A DNA stretch of 64,000 nt, taken from the NCBI RefSeq assembly GCF_001402875.1, contig NZ_CP012946.1, positions 846,001-910,000 of the forward strand. The letters are read 5' to 3'. Both the position numbers and the translations under genes were made by a program. The notes below the pieces were generated by a model. It had not been told where the DNA came from, did not search any database, and saw nothing but the letters and a program-made list of their open reading frames with translations. Every line of letters begins with the position of its first letter. The first letter of the stretch is position 1. The stretch comes from Blastochloris viridis (lineage in GTDB: Bacteria > Pseudomonadota > Alphaproteobacteria > Rhizobiales > Xanthobacteraceae). Shown here piece by piece: positions 9,325 to 18,433 of the stretch.

Positions 9325-10620
9325 ATGTCTTCTTCAGTCAGTGGAGGGCATAAAGCCTTCCGTGAACGCCAATTCATGGTCGTTTTATTTGGAGCTGTGT
9401 TTGCGGTCCCAGCAGTATTTGGGATTTTTTCGATCATAAGTCCTTCTGACGTTGTAGCCGAACCATTGGCGCCCTCCTCGCACACGGGCTATCTCATCAG
9501 TCCGGATGAATACCGAGCATTGGCCAGCTATGCCCGTAATGTCGGGCTGTCCGCTGCTGGAACTGCGGCGACAGGGGCGGGCGTCGTCAAGCCGCACGGG
9601 CACAAATTGACCGTCGCTGCGGTGGGTGTGGCGGTTTCCGCGCCGCCGGCCGGCGCGGTGCCGCCGGCGGCCGGAACGGTCCCCGACGCCAAGGCGCTGC
9701 AGGTCGCCGCCGGACCCCAGATGCCGGTGCTGCGCCTCGCGCCGGACGATCCGGAGGGTCGCACCTACGTCGGCTCCAAACTGTGCGAGACCTGCCACGC
9801 CGGCCTGTTCGACGAGTTCGCCGAAACCATCATGGGCCGCAACATCAAGTCCGGGAAGGCGACGCCGCAGGGCAAGATGGAGTGCGAAAGCTGCCACGGC
9901 CCGGGGTCCGCCCACGTCAACGCCGGCGGCGGCCGCGGCGCCGGCCACATCCGCTCCTTCCGCAAGTCGGACCCGCGCACCTCGGTCGCCGACACCAATA
10001 CGGTGTGCCTGGGCTGTCACGAGAAGGGCGAGCAGACCTATTGGCGCGGCTCGACCCACGAGACCCGCGACGTTGCCTGCACCGACTGTCACACCGTGAT
10101 GCGCAAGACCACGCCGCGCTTCCAGCTCGCCAAGACCACGGTGATGGACACCTGCTTCCAGTGCCACAAGGACCGGCGGGCGCAGTCGCTGCGGACCTCC
10201 CACATGCCGGTGCGCGAGGGCAAGATCACCTGCGCCAACTGCCACAACCCGCATGGCAGCGCCACCGAGGCGATGCTGCGCGAGGATACCGTCAACGACA
10301 CTTGCTACACCTGCCACGCTGAAAAGCGCGGGCCCTACCTGTTCGAGCATCCGCCGGTTCGCGAGAACTGCCTCAACTGCCACGATCCGCACGGCTCGAT
10401 GCACGACAAGCTGCTGGTGGTGTCGCGTGAGCGGCTGTGCCAGCGCTGCCACACCAACCCGCACAGCCAGGCAGGCCTCGGCACGCTCGGTTCGGTCGGA
10501 ACGGTCGCAGGAACCGGCGGCGCCAACGCCATGCGCTTCGCGATCGGTGGCTCCTGCCAGAACTGCCACACCAACATTCACGGCTCCAACAGCCCGTCCG
10601 GCTCGCGCTGGCACCGCTGA
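9325..10620 (+). CDS. pioA: Decaheme c-type cytochrome PioA (MtrA family)
   Basis: A 431-residue periplasmic multiheme cytochrome of the MtrA/DmsE/PioA family. It is expected to sit in the PioB barrel and carry electrons from an extracellular donor such as Fe(II) into the periplasm. Ten CxxCH haem sites start at C154, C187, C228, C252, C277, C303, C327, C349, C372 and C411. Residues 17-38 are a hydrophobic export signal. Residues about 45-145 are haem-free and rich in Ala, Pro, Gly and Val, an extension absent from minimal MtrA. The ATG at 9325 follows a G-rich ribosome site at 9311-9316. First gene of pioABC; 108 bp separate it from pioB. Confidence 0.95.
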   Translation: MSSSVSGGHKAFRERQFMVVLFGAVFAVPAVFGIFSIISPSDVVAEPLAPSSHTGYLISPDEYRALASYARNVGLSAAGTAATGAGVVKPHGHKLTVAAVGVAVSAPPAGAVPPAAGTVPDAKALQVAAGPQMPVLRLAPDDPEGRTYVGSKLCETCHAGLFDEFAETIMGRNIKSGKATPQGKMECESCHGPGSAHVNAGGGRGAGHIRSFRKSDPRTSVADTNTVCLGCHEKGEQTYWRGSTHETRDVACTDCHTVMRKTTPRFQLAKTTVMDTCFQCHKDRRAQSLRTSHMPVREGKITCANCHNPHGSATEAMLREDTVNDTCYTCHAEKRGPYLFEHPPVRENCLNCHDPHGSMHDKLLVVSRERLCQRCHTNPHSQAGLGTLGSVGTVAGTGGANAMRFAIGGSCQNCHTNIHGSNSPSGSRWHR

Positions 10621-10728
10621 TACCGGCGGCGGAGCACCGCGGACGGCGACCACCTGAGCTTGCCGCTGTCGCTGCAGGAATGACCACGGCAAACGCCCGC
10701 GAGAGGCGCTACCGAAGGGGAGGGCTCG

Positions 10729-13194
10729 ATGAAGGTCAACGGGGGAATGACGCTGACCGGCGTGCTGCTGATCGCGGCCGGTTCAGCCCTGTCGCACGGC
10801 GCGCGGGCGCAGGAGACGATGGCCGCGCCGCCGAGCGGCGAGGCCCTGAAACAGGCCTTGAACGGGCCGTGGGCCGAGCACGGCGGCGTCGAAACCTGGG
10901 GCGTGGTCGAGGCCGGGTTCCGCGCCTTCATCGAACGCCCGCCGCACTCGGCGCTGCCCGGCGTGCTGCCGGGCGGGCGCCCGGCCACGGCCCCAACCGC
11001 GACCGGCGGCGGCCTGCCGGCGCCGGTGATCAACACCGACCGCAACAACCGCGCGAAGTTTGAAGAATATGGCGATATCAGCCCCGGCTTTTACCTGGAG
11101 AAGCTGACGCTTGGCGGCCAGACCAAGGACGGCGACTATTTCGCCGAACTTCGGGCCGACAATGTCGGCAACAACAATCAGCGCTACATCTTCGATTGGT
11201 CGAAGGCGGGCGAGATCTACGGCACTTATGCCTGGGACCAGATCCCGCATCTCTACAGCACCTCGGCTCAGAGCATCTGGAACGGCGTCGGCACCAACGT
11301 CCTCACCACGCCGGTGATCATCGGCAATCCCGGTCAGAACGGCCTCGCTGCCGAGCGGGCGATGTACGACGCGCTGCAAGGCAACCTGCAAACCATCGAC
11401 ATCGGCATCCAGCGCGACAAGTTTACCGCGATGCAGCGCTGGACGCCGAACCAGAATTGGGACGTCCGCGCCGACTATTCGCACGAGCGGCGCGAAGGCA
11501 GCCAAGTCGCCGGCGCGGTGATTGGCGGCATCGCCGCCACCAATCAGCAGATCATGCAACTTCCAGCGCCGGTGGCCGACACCACTCAGAACGCCAAGCT
11601 GGCCGGCCAATACTATGGCGACGCACTGTGGGGCGGAAAGTTCAACGTCAAGACGTCGGCCAGCGTGTCGTCCTACGCCAACGACTTCGACTCCTACACT
11701 TTCACCAACCCGTTCTACGTCGCCGGCAACGCCAACTATCCGCAGTACGGCCGCGTCAGCCTGTCGCCGGATAACCAAGCCTACAACGTTGCCGCCACCA
11801 CCGGCGTCGACCTGCCCAACAAGAGCCGCTACATGGGCACGGTGTCCTATACCATGATGCGGCAGGACGATGCGTTCATCCCGCTCTCGACCAACCCACT
11901 GAACGCGAACACCTCCAACGTATTGCCGGCCTCGAGCGCGGACGCCAAGGTCAACACGCTGCTGGTCAACAACGTGCTGAACACTCCGCTCAGCAAGGAC
12001 GTGAAGTCGACGCTGCGCTATCGCTACTACGACAACGACAACAATACTGCCGAACTGCTGATGCCGGCGTTCGTGGTCGAGGACGGCGCCGGCACCGGCT
12101 CGCTCCGCCGCAACCTCGCCTATGGCTACACCAAGCAGAATGCCTCGGAAGAACTGACCTGGCGCGCCGACAAGGACCTCACGCTCGGCGGCCTCGTCGG
12201 TTGGGAGCAGTACGACCGTGACCGTCGCTCGGTCGATGTCACCAACGAAATCATCGGCAAGGTCTATCTCGACACCCGGTTCAACGATGACCTGCGGCTG
12301 CGGTCGAGCTACCAGTATTCGGAGCGGGCTTACGACAACTACGACTTTCAGTCGATCGCCCGCTACATCTACTACGCCTCGACAACCGTTGGCGTGACCA
12401 ATTTCTACATGCGCCAGTTCGACCTCGCCGACCGCGACCGGCAAAAAGCCAATGTGTCGCTGGAGTGGGCGGCGCTCGAGAACCTGACCGTCACGCCGAC
12501 CCTTGGCCTGCGGTTCGACGACTACGAGACCGACCCGGACGCCGGCGAACTCGGGCTGCTCAAGGATCGCAACTGGAACGCCGGGATCGAGGTTGCCTAC
12601 GCGGTATCGCCCGGCACCACGTTGATGCTCGCCTATGTGCGCGAGGATTTCGACCGCGACCTCGTCGGCAGCGTCACCACCAACACCGTCGCCGCCGGTC
12701 CGGTGATCGGCAGCCGGTTCTTCAGCAACATGGTCGAGAGGGTCAACACCTATATCGCCTCGGCCAATATCGAGTTGATCCCCGACACGCTCGACCTCAG
12801 GCTCAGCTATTCCTACGCCCACGCCGACGAGGACTGGAGCGCCGAGGCGTTCGGCGCCACCAGCCAGTGCCTCAACACCGCAGCGGCACCCAACAACGTC
12901 ACCAATCTGTGCCAGCCGTTCCCGACGGTGACGACGGATTACCAGCGCTTCGAGGCGGTGCTGAAGTATCGGCTCGACTCCGGCTTGGTGACCAAGCTTG
13001 GCTTGGTTGGCGACGTCGTCTTCAAGCTGCGCTACGCCTGGGAGCGCAACGAGGTCGAGAACTGGCAGAACGATCTTGCTACGCCGTACATGTATCTCGT
13101 CGACGGCGCCCAGGTCAGGAATATTTCTCTGGCGGCATACAATCCAAATTACGACGTTCAGCTGATCACCGCGTCGCTTGCGATCAAGTGGTGA
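10729..13194 (+). CDS. pioB: Outer-membrane beta-barrel protein PioB (MtrB family)
   Basis: An 821-residue protein with a signal peptide (residues 1-28, ending GARAQ), followed by alternating polar/aromatic beta strands and a terminal strand ending in aromatic Trp (ITASLAIKW), as in outer-membrane porins. It is expected to form the large barrel that sheathes the decaheme PioA across the outer membrane. The N-terminal CxxC of Shewanella MtrB is missing; the only cysteines I noticed are the pair near residues 710-725. Its ribosome site GGGAGG lies 5 bases from the ATG. The position between pioA and pioC supports the call. Confidence 0.93.
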   Translation: MKVNGGMTLTGVLLIAAGSALSHGARAQETMAAPPSGEALKQALNGPWAEHGGVETWGVVEAGFRAFIERPPHSALPGVLPGGRPATAPTATGGGLPAPVINTDRNNRAKFEEYGDISPGFYLEKLTLGGQTKDGDYFAELRADNVGNNNQRYIFDWSKAGEIYGTYAWDQIPHLYSTSAQSIWNGVGTNVLTTPVIIGNPGQNGLAAERAMYDALQGNLQTIDIGIQRDKFTAMQRWTPNQNWDVRADYSHERREGSQVAGAVIGGIAATNQQIMQLPAPVADTTQNAKLAGQYYGDALWGGKFNVKTSASVSSYANDFDSYTFTNPFYVAGNANYPQYGRVSLSPDNQAYNVAATTGVDLPNKSRYMGTVSYTMMRQDDAFIPLSTNPLNANTSNVLPASSADAKVNTLLVNNVLNTPLSKDVKSTLRYRYYDNDNNTAELLMPAFVVEDGAGTGSLRRNLAYGYTKQNASEELTWRADKDLTLGGLVGWEQYDRDRRSVDVTNEIIGKVYLDTRFNDDLRLRSSYQYSERAYDNYDFQSIARYIYYASTTVGVTNFYMRQFDLADRDRQKANVSLEWAALENLTVTPTLGLRFDDYETDPDAGELGLLKDRNWNAGIEVAYAVSPGTTLMLAYVREDFDRDLVGSVTTNTVAAGPVIGSRFFSNMVERVNTYIASANIELIPDTLDLRLSYSYAHADEDWSAEAFGATSQCLNTAAAPNNVTNLCQPFPTVTTDYQRFEAVLKYRLDSGLVTKLGLVGDVVFKLRYAWERNEVENWQNDLATPYMYLVDGAQVRNISLAAYNPNYDVQLITASLAIKW

Positions 13195-13257
13195 ATTGGT
13201 CTGCTTAATGACGACGTAAACCTGAGCCGGAACGGCCAGCCTAAACGGAGGAAGACC

Positions 13258-13545
13258 ATGGACGACATTCGTATGCTCACCGCTCGCCGCCTATCGCGCC
13301 GCGACGCGCTCGCCTGGACCGCCTATCTGCTGGGCGCCTGCGCCACCGCCGGTCTTGCCGTGACCTCCGCCGAGGCGCAGGTCGCCAAGAAGGCCAGTCA
13401 GAAGGCCTCTGGCTATCAGGCGATGCCCAAGGGCGGCCAAACCTGCCAGAACTGCCGCATGTTCGTGGCGCCAAACGCTTGCCAGGTGGTGGAAGGCCCG
13501 GTGGCCGGCGAGGGCTGGTGCCGCCTCTACGCCAAGAAGGCGTGA
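13258..13545 (+). CDS. pioC: High-potential iron-sulfur protein PioC, Tat-exported
   Basis: A 95-residue precursor with a twin-arginine signal (RRLSRRDALAW, residues 10-20) ending near AEA at 38-40. The mature part is only about 55 residues. Four cysteines at 63, 66, 75 and 88 (C-x2-C-x8-C-x12-C) match a HiPIP [4Fe-4S] site. In pio systems this small periplasmic carrier takes electrons from PioA towards the photosynthetic reaction centre. GGAGGA lies 5 bases before the ATG. It follows pioB by 63 bp and is the last gene of the operon. Confidence 0.94.
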   Translation: MDDIRMLTARRLSRRDALAWTAYLLGACATAGLAVTSAEAQVAKKASQKASGYQAMPKGGQTCQNCRMFVAPNACQVVEGPVAGEGWCRLYAKKA

Positions 13546-13569
13546 TCCGACCTCTGCAAGATCACCTCG

Positions 13570-13663
13570 TGATCTTTAGAGCAACCTCACCGAAAAATCC
13601 CTGATTAAAAGGGGTTTTTCGGTGAGCGGATCGCAATTCTTCGGCCTAGTCGGCCGAATTTCG
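13570..13663. repeat. Element A repeat after pioC
   Basis: Related to the other element A copies: the cctcaccgaaaaa centre corresponds to cctcgccgaaaa elsewhere, and the end tcggcctagtcggccgaatttcg to cggcctgatcggccgg. In this copy the central hairpin is almost perfect and may act as the pio terminator. Confidence 0.55.
13586..13626. terminator. Strong hairpin at the end of pioABC
   Basis: Arms ctcaccgaaaaa (13586-13597) and tttttcggtgag (13615-13626) pair fully. The stem continues inward through a T-G pair and CCC/GGG to a 9-base loop, giving a 16-bp stem. It lies between the stop of pioC (13545) and the stop of the convergent chemoreceptor gene (13722). With A runs on one side and T runs on the other, it could terminate both directions. 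Confidence 0.7.
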
Positions 13664-13721
13664 CGTCTCGGGTGTTTGGAAATCTCAACGGAATTTTCCG
13701 GGTACCCGCTCCATTCACGCA

Positions 13722-15488
13722 TTACATGCGGTAGCCGTGGCGCACCGAGCCCCAGTGCTTGCCCTGGATGCGGATCGGCACGTCGACTTCCTTGATCATC
13801 ACCGTCTTGCCGCCACCCATGTCGCGGGCATAGACCTGCAGCAGATAAGGCCGGGTGTTGCGCGCCGCGGCGAGGCCGGTGCGATCGTCGAAGTAGCGCT
13901 TGTTGCGGCAGTTGGCGATGTTCCAATCGCGCTCGCCCGGCCGCTGGGGCTGGGAATAGACCTTGTTATGGACCGCGACGAAGGCGTTGCGGTCGCAGGT
14001 GATGGCGAAGGCCAGCGTCGGGTCGGCCGCCAGCGCGCGCTCCTGGATCGGCGGCAGGATCGCCTCCAGCAGGGGCTGCGTCGTCGCGGTGAATTGCGGC
14101 GGGTCCGAGCCCTGCACCTCCGCCACCCTGTTGTCGAGCAGGTCTTCGATGGTGGCGCGGCCGGATGCGACCGCGGCTTCGAACGCAGCCTGCACCTCCT
14201 CGGCCATGCCGGTGGCGTGGGCGACCACGGCCTCGTTCTCGGTGCGGATGGCGGCGAGCTTGGCGTCGATCGCGGCGCGCACCGGTTCGGCGATGCGCAC
14301 GAATTCGCAGTGCAGGCCGAGCGCCGAATGTCCGACCACGCGCACCGACAGCCGGCCGAGGCCGGCGAGGTCGAGTTCGCCGGCCGTGCCGCCGGCAATG
14401 CCGCTGCCGCCCTCGACCCGCAGCAGCGCGCCTTCCTCCGACAGATCGAGGGTGCGGCCGACCAGGGTGCGGCCGCCGACGGCGAGCTTCGCGCCGAGGT
14501 CGCATGGCAGGCGGTCGGCGCGGCGGCGATCGCCGATGTCGCTGTTGCGCAGCACGATGACGAGGCGCGAGCGCAGCTTCTCGGCCAGCGAGGCGACATC
14601 GGCGCTGGTGTCGTCGATGCCGCGGGCCTTGTCGAAAATGTCGTTGGCTGCGACCTCGGTCTCGCTGGCGCCGTCGGAGACGCGCGTGACGAACGAGGAG
14701 GTCTCGGCGGCGGTGCGCGACAGCTCGCCGGCGGTGGCGATCTGCTGTTCGACCGCGGCGGCGATGGCGCTGAACACCGGGCGAATGGCGTCGATGGCCT
14801 GGGTGATGCGGTCCACCGCGTCGATCGAGCGCGCGGCGTCATTCTGCAGCCCGTCGATCTTGCGGGCGATTTCCTCGGTCGCCTTCTGGGTCTGCACCGA
14901 TAGCGCCTTGACCTCGCTCGCCACCACCGCGAAGCCGCGGCCGGCGTCGCCGGCGCGGGCGGCCTCGATGGTGGCGTTGAGCGCAAGCAGGTTGGTCTGC
15001 TTGGCAATCGAGGCGATCAGCGACAGCACTTGACCGATCTCGCCCGAGGACGTCTTCAGCCCGTCGACCGAGCGGCCGGCCTCGGCGGCGGCGTCCGTCG
15101 CCTGGCCGGTCAGGCGGCCGGCCTCGGCGACCTGCCGACCGATTTCGCCGGAGGATGACGCCAGTTCCTCGGTGGCGGCGGCAAGCTGGCCGGCGTCGTC
15201 ATTGGCTTTGCGGGCGAGGTCGGCGATCTCGCTGGAGTGGTCGCGGATGCCGCCCAGCGCGTCGGTCACGGCGCCGACGCCGGCGCGCACCGCGTCGGTG
15301 CCGCTGGTGACATCGCCGATCAGCGCGGCGAGGTCCACCTCGATCAGGTCGAGCGCCTCGCGCATGCGGTCGAGCCGAAGCTGCAGGTCCTCCCGGCTGC
15401 TGTCTGGCGCGGTCGGTGCAATGACGGGGGAGGGGACGGTCGGCAGGGTGTCGGCGGAATTCCGCCGGCGGAACGACAGGTTCAACAT
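13722..15488 (-). CDS. Soluble methyl-accepting chemotaxis protein with embedded PilZ domain
   Basis: A cytoplasmic chemoreceptor of about 588 residues with no membrane helix. The signalling hairpin tip is present as [39 protein letters not shown]. After it comes a PilZ-like domain with RxxxR (RRADR) and DxSxxG (DLSEEG), the c-di-GMP contacts. The C-terminal 150 residues contain [15 protein letters not shown] and [14 protein letters not shown], resembling Cache-like sensory regions but placed after the signalling part. Start uncertain: the ATG at 15488 gives MLNLSFRRR; another ATG is at 15521. It faces pioC and could couple chemotaxis to c-di-GMP, but the ligand is unknown. Confidence 0.85.
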   Translation of the reverse strand: MLNLSFRRRNSADTLPTVPSPVIAPTAPDSSREDLQLRLDRMREALDLIEVDLAALIGDVTSGTDAVRAGVGAVTDALGGIRDHSSEIADLARKANDDAGQLAAATEELASSSGEIGRQVAEAGRLTGQATDAAAEAGRSVDGLKTSSGEIGQVLSLIASIAKQTNLLALNATIEAARAGDAGRGFAVVASEVKALSVQTQKATEEIARKIDGLQNDAARSIDAVDRITQAIDAIRPVFSAIAAAVEQQIATAGELSRTAAETSSFVTRVSDGASETEVAANDIFDKARGIDDTSADVASLAEKLRSRLVIVLRNSDIGDRRRADRLPCDLGAKLAVGGRTLVGRTLDLSEEGALLRVEGGSGIAGGTAGELDLAGLGRLSVRVVGHSALGLHCEFVRIAEPVRAAIDAKLAAIRTENEAVVAHATGMAEEVQAAFEAAVASGRATIEDLLDNRVAEVQGSDPPQFTATTQPLLEAILPPIQERALAADPTLAFAITCDRNAFVAVHNKVYSQPQRPGERDWNIANCRNKRYFDDRTGLAAARNTRPYLLQVYARDMGGGKTVMIKEVDVPIRIQGKHWGSVRHGYRM

Positions 15489-15663
15489 GACGTAGCCCGC
15501 GCTGGCGCTTCGCCGGATCATGGTGCGGCGAGATGTCGGTAAAGGTGCCAATCGCGGCTTAACGGCAGCTTAAGCGCGCGTGCAAACCGCGCGCAGCATC
15601 CGGGAGGGTTGCAGGCGACGCCAGCATATCACGCACCCAAATCCCGCCGCGGGGTCGCGGGCG

Positions 15664-17334
15664 TCAGGTGCGGCTCGGCGTCGCACCGGGGTCGCGGAAG
15701 CGGTTGGTGATCGGATAGCGGCGGTCGCGCCCGAAGTTCTTCTCCGTCACCTTGACGCCGGGTGCCGCCTGCCGGCGCTTGTATTCGGCCAGCGTCAGCA
15801 TGCGCTCGACCCGCTTGACGGTCTCAAGCTCATGGCCGGCGGCAACGATGTCGGCGATCGGCCTCTCCTGCTCGACCAGCTGTTCCAGGATATCGTCCAG
15901 CACCTCGTAGGGCGGCAAGGTGTCCTGGTCGGTCTGGTCGTCCTTCAATTCGGCGGTGGGCGGCCGGGTGATGATGGCGTCGGGGATCACCTCGCCGTCC
16001 GGCCCGCCGGCACCGTCCGGCTTCCAGCGGTTGCGCAGGCGGGACAGCCGCCACACCTCGGTCTTGTAGAGGTCCTTGATCGGGTTGAAGCCGCCGTTCA
16101 TGTCGCCATAAAGCGTGGCGTAGCCGGTCGACATCTCGCTCTTGTTGCCGGTGGTCACCACCATCGCGCCGAACTTGTTGGAGATCGACATCAAGATGGT
16201 GCCGCGGGCGCGCGACTGGAGATTTTCCTCCGTCACGTCGCGCGGCCGCCCGGCGAATACGCCCGCCAACGTCGCCTCCAACCCCTCGACCGCCGCGGCG
16301 ATCGGCACGATGTCGTAGCGCACGCCAAGACGGGTGGCGATGTCGGCGGCATCCGACAGCGACTGGTTCGAGGTGTAGCGGTAGGGCAGCATGACGCAAT
16401 GGACGCGGCTTGCGCCCAGCGCGTCGACCGCCATCGCCGCGCACAGCGCCGAATCGATGCCGCCGGACAAGCCCAGCACCACGCCGGGAAAGCGGTTCTT
16501 ATCGACATAATCCTTCAGGCCGAGCACGCAGGCGGCATAGTTGGCCTCGTCCTCCGCGAGCGGCGTGGCGGCCGGCCCCGCGGTGCAGACCCAGCCTGCT
16601 GCGCGCTTCTCCCAGCGCGTGAGGGCGATGGCCTCCCGGAAAGCGGGGAGCTGCGCCGCCAGCGTGCGGTCGGCACCCATCACGAACGAGCCGCCGTCGA
16701 ACACCAGTTCGTCCTGGCCGCCGACCTGGTTGAGATAGACCAGCGGCAGCCCGGACTGGGCCACCCGCGCCGCTGCCACGCCTAGGCGCTGCGCGGCGAT
16801 GGTGCGGCGATAGGGCGAGCCGTTCGGCACCAGCACGATCTCGGCGCCGGTCTCAGTGAGACACTCGATCGGGTCCGGCCCCCAAATGTCCTCGCAGATC
16901 GGCAGGCCGATCCTGACGCCGCGCAGTTCGACCGGGCCGGCCAGCGGACCCGGCGCGAACACCCGCTTCTCGTCGAACACGCCATAGTTCGGCAGATCGA
17001 CCTTGTAGCGCAGTGCGATGACGCCGCTGCCGTCCAGCACCGCGACGGCGTTGTAGAGCCGGCCCGCCTCGACCCATGGCGTGCCGATGATCAGGGCCGG
17101 GCCGCCGTCCGCGGTCTCGCGCGCCAGCTCTTCGGCGGCGCTTCGGCAGGCGGCCTGGAAGGCGGGCTTCAGCACCAGATCCTCGGGCGGATAACCGGCG
17201 AGGAACAGCTCCGGAAACAGCACCATGTCGGCGCCGCCGGCGGCGGCATCAGTGCGGGCGCGGCGCACCTTCTCCGTGTTGCCGGCGATGTCGCCGACGA
17301 TCGGGTTGAGCTGGGCAAGGGCGATGGTGAGCAT
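15664..17334 (-). CDS. nadE: Glutamine-dependent NAD+ synthetase
   Basis: A 556-residue two-domain enzyme that amidates nicotinic acid adenine dinucleotide to NAD+. The N-terminal nitrilase-type glutaminase carries the triad E42 (LFPELFLAGYPPEDL), the Lys in RYKVDLPNYGVFDEKR and the Cys in LPICEDIW. The C-terminal synthetase has the ATP-loop LGLSGGIDSALCAAMAVDALG and GNKSEMSTGYATLYGDMNGGF. Length is typical of the bacterial long form. It follows dgkA by 48 bp on the same strand, so the two may be co-transcribed. Confidence 0.96.
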   Translation of the reverse strand: MLTIALAQLNPIVGDIAGNTEKVRRARTDAAAGGADMVLFPELFLAGYPPEDLVLKPAFQAACRSAAEELARETADGGPALIIGTPWVEAGRLYNAVAVLDGSGVIALRYKVDLPNYGVFDEKRVFAPGPLAGPVELRGVRIGLPICEDIWGPDPIECLTETGAEIVLVPNGSPYRRTIAAQRLGVAAARVAQSGLPLVYLNQVGGQDELVFDGGSFVMGADRTLAAQLPAFREAIALTRWEKRAAGWVCTAGPAATPLAEDEANYAACVLGLKDYVDKNRFPGVVLGLSGGIDSALCAAMAVDALGASRVHCVMLPYRYTSNQSLSDAADIATRLGVRYDIVPIAAAVEGLEATLAGVFAGRPRDVTEENLQSRARGTILMSISNKFGAMVVTTGNKSEMSTGYATLYGDMNGGFNPIKDLYKTEVWRLSRLRNRWKPDGAGGPDGEVIPDAIITRPPTAELKDDQTDQDTLPPYEVLDDILEQLVEQERPIADIVAAGHELETVKRVERMLTLAEYKRRQAAPGVKVTEKNFGRDRRYPITNRFRDPGATPSRT

Positions 17335-17382
17335 GGTGCCGGTGTAGCGCGCGCGGTGCGGCGGCTCAACGGGCGGGGTGCA

Positions 17383-17742
17383 TCAAGCCGCCCCCAGCCG
17401 GACGGCGAGAGCGGCGAGCCAGATCAGCAGCGCTGCCACCATGGCGAACAGCACGGCGGTCGAGCCCATGTCCTTGATCACGCCGATGCGCGGGTGGCTT
17501 TCCGGCGTGACGTGGTCGGCAAGCTTCTCGATTGCGGTGTTGAGCATCTCGACCGCGAGCAGCAGCATCAGCCCGGCGATCATCGCCACGAACCAGCCGA
17601 GCGAGGGCGACAACAGCCACCCGACCGGCACGGCGAGCGCCAGCACCACCAGTTCCTCGCGCACCGCCGCGTCGGTGTCGAGCGCGGCGGATAGACCGCG
17701 AATGGAGTTCATCGTCGCGCGGTAGAGGCGGTTCACGATCAT
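17383..17742 (-). CDS. dgkA: Diacylglycerol kinase (DgkA family)
   Basis: A 119-residue inner-membrane enzyme that phosphorylates diacylglycerol during phospholipid or membrane-derived glucan turnover. It has three hydrophobic helices and the family signature EMLNTAIEKLADHV, followed by IKDMGSTAVLFAM. The start at 17742 (MIVNRLYRATMNSIRGL) fits the usual DgkA N-terminus better than the ATG 11 codons upstream. It lies just upstream of nadE on the same strand. Confidence 0.9.
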   Translation of the reverse strand: MIVNRLYRATMNSIRGLSAALDTDAAVREELVVLALAVPVGWLLSPSLGWFVAMIAGLMLLLAVEMLNTAIEKLADHVTPESHPRIGVIKDMGSTAVLFAMVAALLIWLAALAVRLGAA

Positions 17743-17800
17743 TCCCGAAATGCCAGTTGATGCAAGGCATAGCATCGCAGCGGGGAGGCGCCAATTTCAG

Positions 17801-18425
17801 CTTCGTCATCCCGGCCGAGCGTCAGCGCCCGGGACGACGACAGGTCTTCGTCATCCCGGCCGAGCGGAGCGAGAGCCGGGATCGTGTGCAGAACGGACAC
17901 CCCTTTTGGCCCGCGGTCCCGGGTCGCGGGCCTGCGGCCCTTGCCCGGGACGACGACAGGTCTTCGTCATCCCGGCCGAGCGGAGCGAGAGCCGGGATCG
18001 TGTGCAGAACGGACACCCCTTTTGGCCCGCGGTCCCGGGTCGCGGGCCTGCGGCCCTTGCCCGGGACGACGACAGGTCTTCGTCATCCCGGCCGAGCGGA
18101 GCGAGAGCCGGGATCGTGGTGCAGAAAGGACACCTCTTTCGGCCGGCGGTCCCGGGTCGCGGGCCTGCGGCCCTTGCCCGGGACGACGACAGGTCTTCGT
18201 CATCCCGGACGGCGCGACGCGCCGAGCCGGGATCGTGCGCAGAAAGGACACCTCTTCCGGCCAGCGGTCCCGGGTCGCGGGCCTACGGCCCTTGCCCGGG
18301 ACGACAGCCGGGGCTTCGTCATCCCGGACGGCGCGACGCGCCGAGCCGGGATCGTCATCCGGAAACGGTCCCCGTTCTGCAAACGGTCCCGGGTCGCGCA
18401 GCTTCGCTGCTTGCCCGGGACGACG
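17801..18425. repeat. Tandem array of 116-bp element B repeats
   Basis: Units begin with cttcgtcatcccgg at 17801, 17846, 17962, 18078, 18195 and 18314. The units at 17846-17961 and 17962-18077 look identical (116 bp); later ones drift to 117 and 119 bp, and the first is a short remnant. Each unit carries inverted motifs (gtcatcccgg ... gccgggatc; gtcccgggtcgcggg ... cccgggacgac), so it can fold extensively. It lies between dgkA and the DAHP synthase gene, and the unit is too long and too self-complementary for CRISPR. Confidence 0.85.
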
Positions 18426-18433
18426 CGTGAGGG

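Noticed and set aside
8961..9353. 130-codon frame overlapping the pioA start
   Set aside because: No family resemblance, irregular composition, and it overlaps the inverted-repeat leader and the pioA ribosome site.
10783..12822. Very long frame opposite pioB
   Set aside because: Shadow of a GC-rich gene: His/Asp/Val-rich with no domains, while pioB has signal, strands and context.
13258..13545. Ferredoxin instead of HiPIP
   Set aside because: Cysteine spacing, Tat signal and the pio context fit HiPIP, not 2Fe-2S or bacterial 4Fe-4S ferredoxins.
17801..18425. Possible CRISPR array
   Set aside because: Units are 116 bp without unique spacers, are self-complementary, and no cas gene is present.
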